From the NCBI GenBank assembly GCA_963929765.1, contig CAWVKD010000062.1, positions 1 to 7,245 on the forward strand: a stretch of 7,245 bases of DNA. Direction: 5' to 3'. The position numbers and the translations under genes are program-made. Every line of letters begins with the position of its first letter. The stretch's first letter is position 1. This document shows, piece by piece, positions 1 through 5,020 of this stretch. The notes below the pieces were generated by a model that worked only from the letters and a program-made list of their open reading frames with translations, searched no databases and was not told where the DNA came from. The DNA comes from RGIG529 sp963929765. GTDB lineage: Bacteria; Bacillota; Clostridia; Oscillospirales; Oscillospiraceae.

Positions 1-1
1 G

Positions 2-121
2 TGGGCGGTAGGCAGCAGCCTGTTACAAGGCTATGCCGGAAATTTGAATCCCACAGGAACGGCAACGAGAGCAGAAGTTGCACAGATCCTGATGAACTTC
101 TGTGAGAACATAGCAAAATAA
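2..121 (+). CDS. C-terminal end of an SLH-domain surface protein (partial)
   Basis: Only the last 39 codons are present; the reading frame enters from the left edge and stops at a TAA at 119-121. The peptide begins WAVGSSLLQGYAGN and continues through a TATRAEVAQILMNF stretch, the signature of the end of an S-layer homology repeat (W-A-x-x-x-G-L/Y-x-G ... N-P-x-G-x-x-T-R-A-E-x-A-x-I-L). SLH repeats usually occur in threes and anchor secreted or surface enzymes and S-layer proteins to secondary cell-wall polymers, so this is likely the last of several repeats at the C-terminus of an exported protein. The function of the rest of the protein cannot be told from this fragment. A stem-loop terminator follows 28 nt after the stop. 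Confidence 0.88.
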   Translation, partial: WAVGSSLLQGYAGNLNPTGTATRAEVAQILMNFCENIAK

Positions 122-149
122 TCAAAACCCGATCGCAGAAAACATATCG

Positions 150-184
150 AAAAGCAGGCGCTCCTAATGGAGCGCCTGCTTTTT
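150..184. terminator. Rho-independent terminator, probably shared by two convergent genes
   Basis: The inverted repeat AGCAGGCGCTCC / GGAGCGCCTGCT (153-164 and 169-180) encloses a TAAT loop. A-T pairs extend the stem to about 15 bp (150-183). On the + strand it ends in a TTTTT run and terminates the SLH gene. The A-rich 5' flank gives a shorter T run on the - strand, so it could also stop the converging deacetylase gene that ends at 213. Confidence 0.9.
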
Positions 185-212
185 ATAAATGATCGGATTT
201 ACGATCTATGAA

Positions 213-1169
213 TTATTTAGAAGAAGAGCTAGAAAAGGTGGTTGATGGAGAAATTTCAGGAGAAGAAGATGCAGCAAATTGGCGTCCGGTATGATCAATG
301 GTATAGGGCGGTTTTAGAATCAGTTCAGAAATTGGGAGAAAAGAATACCCATTTTGCATTAAAGTTTGAATGATTCCATCAAGGGCTTCCGGTGTGTGTA
401 ATGCGGCGTTATGGAACAAGACAATGGAACCGGGCTGAACATTCTCTGTTACTCGCTTTGTAATTTCAGAAGCAGAAAGATCTTTCCAGTCAAGGCTGTC
501 AACATCCCATTGGATTGGCTCCATGCCAATAGAACGAACGGCGGAAATCACATTATCATCATATTCGCCATATGGTGGCCGCATTAACGTGGGGCAAACT
601 CCGGTTACAGCTTCGATTTTGGCATTGCATGCTTGGATATCTGCAATAATTTCTTCTCTAGATAACTTTGTCATGTGTGCATGAGAATCCGAATGATTCA
701 TCACCTCATGTCCAGCGTCAGATAGTGCCTTGACAGATTCCGGATATTTATCCACCCATGCACCTACAACAAAAAAAGTGGCTTTGATGTTGTATTTTCC
801 CAATATGTCAATTAACATTTGGGTATCTTCATTGCCCCATGCTGCGTCGAAAGAAAGAGAGCAAACTTTATATTCCCGGTTTACAGAGTAAATAGGTAGT
901 TGTCGTGTGGTAGCAGAAGCACCCACGATGGTAGGATTGTTTACAACATAAAACATAAGAAAAGCGGCAATGCAGCAGGCAAGTATGGTTAAAACATTCT
1001 TATGCAATAAAAAGACTTTTGGCTTTTTTTGAGGATGTTTTTTGGAGGTTGACAAACGATTTCGAAGGGTCCGAATCCAATATTTTGGAGATACGTGTAT
1101 GAAATAATGACGCACGGCAAATCCATCCCTTCCTGAATACATTTCTTTTGCTTTATCATATGAGGTCAT
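213..1169 (-). CDS. pdaB: PdaB-like polysaccharide deacetylase, membrane-anchored
   Basis: Carbohydrate esterase family 4 (NodB-fold) enzyme, predicted to remove acetyl groups from a cell-wall glycan. PdaB-type members act in spore formation in Bacillus; that role is inferred here. From the ATG (318 aa), the N-terminus is a basic cytoplasmic stretch of about 56 residues, followed by one membrane segment (about 59-78, VLTILACCIAAFLMFYVV). The catalytic domain spans about 100-285: SFDAAWG (Asp108), NHSDSH (His159 and His163, metal ligands), RPPYGEYD (197-204), DVDSLDW and IVLFHNA (His253). Motif 1 has Ala where the usual FDD has its second, metal-binding Asp; as I recall, PdaB-type proteins commonly vary here. 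The C-terminus is a Ser/Thr-rich tail. The frame extends 15 codons upstream to a TTG, but that has no Shine-Dalgarno, whereas the ATG at 1167-1169 is preceded by AAAGG. Family membership is firm; the exact substrate and the pdaB symbol are less so. Confidence 0.87.
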   Translation of the reverse strand: MTSYDKAKEMYSGRDGFAVRHYFIHVSPKYWIRTLRNRLSTSKKHPQKKPKVFLLHKNVLTILACCIAAFLMFYVVNNPTIVGASATTRQLPIYSVNREYKVCSLSFDAAWGNEDTQMLIDILGKYNIKATFFVVGAWVDKYPESVKALSDAGHEVMNHSDSHAHMTKLSREEIIADIQACNAKIEAVTGVCPTLMRPPYGEYDDNVISAVRSIGMEPIQWDVDSLDWKDLSASEITKRVTENVQPGSIVLFHNAALHTPEALDGIIQTLMQNGYSFLPISELILKPPYTIDHTGRQFAASSSPEISPSTTFSSSSSK

Positions 1170-1179
1170 ATTTACCTTT
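1170..1179 (-). promoter_or_regulatory. Ribosome binding site that decides the deacetylase start
   Basis: On the - strand the sequence reads AAAGGTAAATATG, placing AAAGG (1175-1179) 5 nt before the ATG at 1167-1169. The alternative in-frame TTG at 1212-1214 is preceded by CTCTTATTACAATT, with no purine-rich ribosome binding site, and lies close to the tetR terminator. The ATG is therefore preferred. Confidence 0.65.
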
Positions 1180-1238
1180 ATGATATAACTTGCTGTCTTT
1201 GAGAATTTGATCAAAATTGTAATAAGAGGATCTATACA

Positions 1239-1279
1239 AAATCCCCCTGGGAAACTTACTTTGTTTCCCAGGGGGATTT
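1239..1279 (-). terminator. Rho-independent terminator of the tetR gene
   Basis: A perfect 17-bp inverted repeat (1239-1255 with 1263-1279) has a CCCCCTGGG / CCCAGGGGG core and a 7-nt loop (TTACTTT). On the - strand it lies 20 nt past the tetR stop and ends in ATTTTGT. The + strand side is also T-rich (ATTTATTTTAT), so it could work in both directions. It separates tetR from the deacetylase gene, which therefore probably has its own promoter. Confidence 0.9.
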
Positions 1280-1299
1280 ATTTTATCAAATTAAATGAT

Positions 1300-1872
1300 T
1301 TAAGGAAGGTCAAATTCACGTTCGATCACTCGGACAATTTCGTCTAAAATTTCGGGAGTATTCGGTAATTCACCATTATCCAACATAAGTGCTGCGCCGT
1401 AGATAATGGATCTAACAACAAAAACTTTCACCATAGAAGCATGTTTTGACATGCCTGATTCCGTACAGTATTTGGTAATCAATTTTTTGGTATCTCGACT
1501 AATGCTGCTTTTCAACTTTAAATAGGTCTTATCAAAAAATTCATCTTTCAACATCAAAGCAGAACGGAAATAAGGATTTTCCACCAAAAAAACAATATAC
1601 TCTTTACAGATATGGAGCAGCTGCTCACGTGTAGAAGAGGCATATTGCTGCATGATGGTACGCTGCTTTTTAGCCCAAAATTTATTGGCATATTCGATAA
1701 TTGCGGCAAGAAAATCCCGTTTATTTTGAAAATGTTTATAAGGTGCAGCGCAGGAAACACCACATTTAGAAGCAATACGTCGCACAGAAAAGTTTTGCGG
1801 ACCGTATTGGTTCAACTCATCCAATCCAGCACGGATCAATTGATCGTGTACGGAACGTTGTTGCGTGTCCAT
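1300..1872 (-). CDS. TetR-family transcriptional regulator, divergent from the fatty-acid operon
   Basis: A 190-aa protein with a typical TetR N-terminal DNA-binding domain (about residues 8-54). The helix-turn-helix lies at about 28-49 (FSVRRIASKCGVSCAAPYKHF), followed by the usual NKRDFLAAI linker. The C-terminal ligand-binding/dimerisation part (about 60-190) is helical and not recognisable to a specific subfamily. The ATG at 1870-1872 is preceded by GGGAGGGG about 7 nt upstream, so the start is firm. The gene has a consensus promoter and its own terminator, so it is a single-gene transcript. It is divergent from acpP across a 322-bp region carrying paired inverted repeats. TetR proteins such as E. 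coli FabR and Bacillus FadR respond to acyl-CoA or acyl-ACP. By position this one is likely to control the adjacent operon, with an acyl thioester or related lipid as a plausible effector. Its target and ligand are inference; an efflux-type regulator that happens to sit here cannot be excluded. Confidence 0.9.
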   Translation of the reverse strand: MDTQQRSVHDQLIRAGLDELNQYGPQNFSVRRIASKCGVSCAAPYKHFQNKRDFLAAIIEYANKFWAKKQRTIMQQYASSTREQLLHICKEYIVFLVENPYFRSALMLKDEFFDKTYLKLKSSISRDTKKLITKYCTESGMSKHASMVKVFVVRSIIYGAALMLDNGELPNTPEILDEIVRVIEREFDLP

Positions 1873-1917
1873 GGTGTCCCCTCCCTGGTTAAAATCAAGC
1901 GGAATGATCTAAAATTT

Positions 1918-1946
1918 ATTATACGTATCCCTTCAATGTCTGTCAA
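1918..1946 (-). promoter_or_regulatory. Sigma-A-type promoter of tetR
   Basis: On the - strand there is TTGACA (1941-1946), a 17-nt spacer, and TATAAT (1918-1923), an exact match to the housekeeping consensus. Transcription would start near 1911, about 40 nt before the tetR ATG. The 8-bp palindrome ATACGTAT (1921-1928) overlaps the -10 box, but no copy of the inverted repeat found at the operon promoter lies here. Confidence 0.85.
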
Positions 1947-2048
1947 TGGATAGTTTCGTCGCAGAAGTTGTTGTCAAAAACAACAAAATTCCAAAAATTA
2001 GAAAACAAAAACTTGTTATGGCAATAAACCCAAAACAAGGGATATCTA

Positions 2049-2077
2049 TTGACTTCAGAAAATGAGAATGATATAAT
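2049..2077 (+). promoter_or_regulatory. Sigma-A-type promoter of the fatty-acid operon
   Basis: TTGACT (2049-2054), a 17-nt spacer and TATAAT (2072-2077) give a near-perfect housekeeping promoter. The expected start is near 2084, giving a leader of about 110 nt before acpP. An A-rich tract (1976-2011) lies upstream, though not directly adjacent to the -35 box. Such a strong core promoter implies that control comes from repression, which fits the inverted repeats immediately downstream. Confidence 0.88.
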
Positions 2078-2085
2078 CACCGAGA

Positions 2086-2104
2086 TGGTTATCGCTGATA
2101 ACCA
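2086..2104. promoter_or_regulatory. Putative operator 1 of the fatty-acid operon
   Basis: TGGTTATCGCTGATAACCA is a perfect inverted repeat with 8-bp arms around a 3-nt centre. It sits directly at or after the predicted transcription start (about 2084), 8 nt past the -10 box, a position where a bound dimer would block initiation. The divergent TetR protein is the obvious candidate ligand. The repeat would also fold as a short RNA hairpin near the 5' end of the mRNA, which is an alternative role. Confidence 0.7.
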
Positions 2105-2118
2105 AATTTTCGTTTGTG

Positions 2119-2137
2119 TGGTTAACAGTGATAACTT
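2119..2137. promoter_or_regulatory. Putative operator 2 of the fatty-acid operon
   Basis: TGGTTAACAGTGATAACTT matches operator 1 at 14 of 19 positions and keeps the dyad (GTTAAC / GATAAC, one mismatch) with the same 3-nt centre. Centre-to-centre distance is 33 bp, about three helical turns, so two dimers could lie on nearly the same DNA face. The resemblance to operator 1 makes both more likely to be real protein sites. Confidence 0.6.
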
Positions 2138-2153
2138 TCATATTTATTCTTGC

Positions 2154-2170
2154 TCGCGCAAAAAGCGCGA
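2154..2170 (+). promoter_or_regulatory. GC-rich leader hairpin before acpP
   Basis: TCGCGC / GCGCGA form a 6-bp all-pairing stem around an AAAAA loop within an AT-rich leader, ending 9 nt before the Shine-Dalgarno AAGGAGG (2180-2186). No T run follows, so it is not a terminator. It may stabilise the mRNA or keep the ribosome binding site open. Function is inference. Confidence 0.45.
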
Positions 2171-2194
2171 TGATAAAACAAGGAGGAAAATGCC

Positions 2195-2419
2195 ATGATT
2201 TTTCAAGCAATTGCCGAACTGATCGCCGAACACAATGATTGTGATGTTTCCGAAATTACAATGGAAAGCAGCTTCAAGGATTTGGGGATTGATTCCCTTG
2301 ATACCGTAGAAATGCTTATGAACCTGGAAGATAAAATTGGAATTGAGATTGAGCTGGACCAAAAGGTTGAGACAGTAGGAGATCTTGTTAAGTTTGTTGA
2401 GTCCAAATATCAGGCATAA
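2195..2419 (+). CDS. acpP: Acyl carrier protein
   Basis: The 74-aa acidic protein carries growing fatty-acyl chains on a 4'-phosphopantetheine arm. The attachment site is Ser34 in the canonical GIDSLDTVEM motif. Size, the acidic helix 2 after the motif and the overall pattern fit ACPs of type II fatty-acid synthesis. AAGGAGG lies 8 nt before the ATG, a near-ideal ribosome binding site that fits the high level of ACP a cell needs. It is the first gene of the operon, and its position beside fabK and fabD says fatty-acid rather than polyketide synthesis. An out-of-frame ATG at 2190 (ATG CCA TGA) overlaps the start, but sits too close to the Shine-Dalgarno to be well used. Confidence 0.96.
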   Translation: MIFQAIAELIAEHNDCDVSEITMESSFKDLGIDSLDTVEMLMNLEDKIGIEIELDQKVETVGDLVKFVESKYQA

Positions 2420-2437
2420 AACTGGGAGGTTGCGGAT

Positions 2438-3382
2438 TTGATACAGACACCAATTTGCGATATCCTAGGGATTCGTTATCCTATCTTCCAAGGTGGAATG
2501 GCCTGGATTGCAGATGGAAAACTGGCGGCAGCTGTTTCAGAAGGAGGCGGATTGGGTATTATCGCTTCTGGAAATGCTCCCGCAGAATATGTACGCGCTC
2601 AAATACAGGTTGCGCGGAGTCTCACACAAAAACCGTTTGGTGTTAACATTATGCTTATGAGTCCATTTGCTGAGGAAGTAGCAGCCCTTGTAGTGGAAGA
2701 GCAGGTTCCAGTTGTAACGACAGGAGCAGGAGATCCAAGCCGATATATGAATGCTTGGCTGGAAGCAGGCATTCATGTCATTCCAGTAGTAGCTTCTGTT
2801 GCTATGGCCAAACGCATTACCCGCCTTGGCGCTTCTGCGATGATTGCCGAAGGAGGAGAAAGCGGGGGGCATGTAGGAGACTTGACCACAATGGCTTTGG
2901 TTCCTCAAATTTGTGATGCGACAGATCTGCCGGTTTTGGCGGCAGGTGGTATTGCAGATGGTCGTGGTTTTGCAGCCGCTATGATGCTGGGAGCATGTGG
3001 TGTACAGATGGGCACTCGGTTTTTGGTAGCAGATGAATGTACAATCCATCCTGTTTATAAAGAAAAAATCTTAAAAGCAACTGATCTTTCTACCATTGTT
3101 ACGGGTAAACGTCTGGGCCATCCTGTGCGTAGTTTGAGGACACCTTTTTCCAGAGCATACATTCGAGCAGAATACAGCGATATGCCAGATGAGGAATTAG
3201 AGGCATTGGGTACCGGGGCTTTACGCCTGGCGGTGCAAGAAGGAGATGTCCAAAAGGGCTGTTTCCTTTCAGGTCAAATTGCAGCTATGGTCCATCGTCC
3301 TCAACCGGCTGCGGACATTGTTCGAGAAGTGATAGAAGAAGCAGAAGTCATTCTGAAAGGAGCGGACAAATGGCTCAAATAG
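2438..3382 (+). CDS. fabK: Enoyl-ACP reductase II (FMN-dependent)
   Basis: FabK performs the last reduction of each elongation cycle, trans-2-enoyl-ACP to acyl-ACP, using FMN and NAD(P)H. The 314 aa form a TIM-barrel of the nitronate monooxygenase/2-nitropropane dioxygenase family: PIFQGGMAWIA (15-25), EGGESGGHVG with His145, matching the His144 region of Streptococcus pneumoniae FabK, the phosphate-binding AAGGIADGRG (168-177) and MGTRFL (191-196). The start is TTG at 2438, supported by GGGAGG (2424-2429) 8 nt upstream and by the family N-terminus (TPICDILGIRYPIFQGGM). It is 18 nt after acpP and overlaps fabD by 13 nt. Being unrelated to FabI, FabK enzymes are refractory to triclosan (established for the family). 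A nitronate monooxygenase is the main alternative, but the operon context makes FabK nearly certain. Confidence 0.95.
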   Translation: MIQTPICDILGIRYPIFQGGMAWIADGKLAAAVSEGGGLGIIASGNAPAEYVRAQIQVARSLTQKPFGVNIMLMSPFAEEVAALVVEEQVPVVTTGAGDPSRYMNAWLEAGIHVIPVVASVAMAKRITRLGASAMIAEGGESGGHVGDLTTMALVPQICDATDLPVLAAGGIADGRGFAAAMMLGACGVQMGTRFLVADECTIHPVYKEKILKATDLSTIVTGKRLGHPVRSLRTPFSRAYIRAEYSDMPDEELEALGTGALRLAVQEGDVQKGCFLSGQIAAMVHRPQPAADIVREVIEEAEVILKGADKWLK

Positions 3383-4281
3383 CAATGGTTTTTGCTGGCC
3401 AAGGGGCACAAGCTCCTGGTATGGGGCATTCATTAACAGAAGCAAGTCCAGCAGCAGCAGAGGTATTCCGTCGGGTAGATCAAATGAGACCAGGCACGTC
3501 ACAGCAATGTTTTACAGGCACAGCAGAAGAGCTGGAGCGTACCATCAACACACAGCCCTGCCTATGGGCTGTAGAAATGGCTGCTGCCGCTGCATTAACA
3601 GAAGCTGGAATACATGTCCATATGGCAGCAGGATTTTCTCTGGGAGAAATTGCTGCACTGACATATACTGGAGCTGCTGACTTTGAAACAGGGTTCCATC
3701 TGGTTTGCCGCCGTGCGGAACTGATGGAGGCTTCTGTGAAAAAAACAGAGGCTGCTATGGCGGCAGTATTAAAATTGGACGACCAAACAGTAGAGCATTT
3801 ATGTGAAGAGTATCCGCATATATGGCCTGTGAACTATAATTGTCCGGGTCAGGTTGCAGTAGCTGGTTTGCGTGAAGAACTTGAATTATTTGCACAACGT
3901 GTCAAAGAGGCAGGAGGAAGAGCAAAGGTTCTTCGTGTGGCAGGTGGCTTTCACTCACCGTTGATGGAAGAAGCGGCAGAAGCATTTGGAAAAGTGTTAG
4001 AGCAAATTACATTGAAAAATCCCAATATGCCATTGTATTCCAACTACACAGGATTACCTTATGCAGGAGAAATGAAGACACTGCTTCAGCGACAGATTTC
4101 GAATCCTGTTCGGTGGAAAGCAATTGTGGAACACATGCATGGTCAGGGAATTGACACGTTTATTGAAGTCGGTCCTGGAAATACCCTTTCTAATCTGATT
4201 GCAAGAACGCTTCCAGATGTTCACACATTGCAAGTATCAGATGCAGAATCTTTAGCAAAAACATTGGAGGCGTTGCAATGA
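3370..4281 (+). CDS. fabD: Malonyl-CoA:ACP transacylase
   Basis: FabD transfers malonyl from CoA to ACP, supplying the two-carbon extender. Visible motifs in the 303 aa are GQGAQ (10-14), the nucleophile Ser90 in GFSLGE, the malonyl carboxylate-binding Arg in CRRAELM (about Arg115), and the catalytic His195 in GGFHSPLM. Length is normal (about 300-310). The usual GHSLGE has Phe instead of His next to the nucleophile. The start ATG lies inside the end of fabK (13-nt overlap) with AAAGGAG about 7 nt upstream, implying translational coupling. Its stop overlaps the fabG start in an ATGA. Confidence 0.96.
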   Translation: MAQIAMVFAGQGAQAPGMGHSLTEASPAAAEVFRRVDQMRPGTSQQCFTGTAEELERTINTQPCLWAVEMAAAAALTEAGIHVHMAAGFSLGEIAALTYTGAADFETGFHLVCRRAELMEASVKKTEAAMAAVLKLDDQTVEHLCEEYPHIWPVNYNCPGQVAVAGLREELELFAQRVKEAGGRAKVLRVAGGFHSPLMEEAAEAFGKVLEQITLKNPNMPLYSNYTGLPYAGEMKTLLQRQISNPVRWKAIVEHMHGQGIDTFIEVGPGNTLSNLIARTLPDVHTLQVSDAESLAKTLEALQ

Positions 4282-5009
4282 TGTTAGAACACAGAACGGC
4301 TGTTGTCACAGGAGGATCCAGGGGAATTGGTGCTGCCGTAGCAAAAGAATTAGCGTCTCGAGGTGCCAACGTTGCCATTCTCTATGCAGGCAATACGGAA
4401 GCTGCTGAATCTGTTGCAGAACAATGCCGCAAATTAGGGGTGCAGTCACAGGTTTGGCAATGCAATGTAGCAGATCCTGCATCGGTAAAGCAAGTGATTG
4501 GAGAAGTACGCACTACGTTTGGTAACATTGACATCTTAGTCAACAATGCTGGTATTACCAAAGATGGACTGATTGCGACTATGAAACCGGAACAATTTAA
4601 TGCTGTATTAGATGTTAACCTTCGAGGCGCTTTTCATACCATTCGACAAGTAGTTCCAGGGATGATGCGAGGACGTTTTGGCCGTATTGTAAACATCAGC
4701 TCCATTGCAGGTTTGATGGGAAATGCTGGACAGGCCAATTATGCGGCTTCCAAAGCAGGGTTGATAGGTTTAACCAAATCAGTTGCCAGAGAATTGGCAA
4801 GCAGAGGCATTACTTGCAACGCTGTTGCGCCGGGATTCATTCGTACTGATATGACCCAGGCATTTGACGAAACAGAAGGACTGGCCAACACTATTCCTGT
4901 GGGACGAATGGGAAATCCAGAGGACGTAGCAAAAGCTGTGGCATTTTTGATAGAATCAGATTATATCACAGGTGAGGTTCTCCGGGTTGACGGCGGTCTT
5001 GCTATGTAA
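4278..5009 (+). CDS. fabG: 3-oxoacyl-ACP reductase
   Basis: This NADPH-dependent short-chain dehydrogenase reduces 3-ketoacyl-ACP to 3-hydroxyacyl-ACP. The 243 aa show TGGSRGIG (11-18, cofactor binding), NNAG (89-92), Asn114, Ser142 in NISSIAG and the YAASK pair Tyr155/Lys159, so the catalytic tetrad is complete. VAPGFIRTDMT (183-193) and the terminal GEVLRVDGGLAM are typical of FabG. The start overlaps the fabD stop (ATGA), with GGAGG 7 nt before the first ATG. A second ATG at 4281 directly follows and could serve as well, differing by one residue. Neighbours identify it as the fatty-acid FabG among the many similar dehydrogenases. Confidence 0.96.
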   Translation: MMLEHRTAVVTGGSRGIGAAVAKELASRGANVAILYAGNTEAAESVAEQCRKLGVQSQVWQCNVADPASVKQVIGEVRTTFGNIDILVNNAGITKDGLIATMKPEQFNAVLDVNLRGAFHTIRQVVPGMMRGRFGRIVNISSIAGLMGNAGQANYAASKAGLIGLTKSVARELASRGITCNAVAPGFIRTDMTQAFDETEGLANTIPVGRMGNPEDVAKAVAFLIESDYITGEVLRVDGGLAM

Positions 5010-5020
5010 GGAGGAACAAT

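Noticed and set aside
1170..1214. 15-codon N-terminal extension of the deacetylase from a TTG start
   Set aside because: No Shine-Dalgarno precedes the TTG, while the internal ATG at 1167-1169 has AAAGG 5 nt upstream.
1612..1953. Open frame of 113 codons on the + strand opposite tetR
   Set aside because: It runs antisense through tetR and its promoter, has no ribosome binding site and no recognisable protein pattern; it is a shadow of the real gene.
1968..2011. Phased A-tract bend or repeat array between the divergent promoters
   Set aside because: The A runs are spaced about 8.5 bp and then 5.5 bp apart, not near 10.5 bp. The TTGTTG/CAACAA dyad is low complexity and likely chance.
2086..2170. 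Riboswitch in the acpP leader
   Set aside because: The leader is only about 110 nt. The repeats are short DNA dyads and one small hairpin, with no terminator or known aptamer pattern, so protein operators explain it better.
2537..3049. Open frame of 170 codons on the - strand inside fabK
   Set aside because: Its Cys/His/Ser-rich, low-order composition is typical of an antisense shadow of a well-identified gene.
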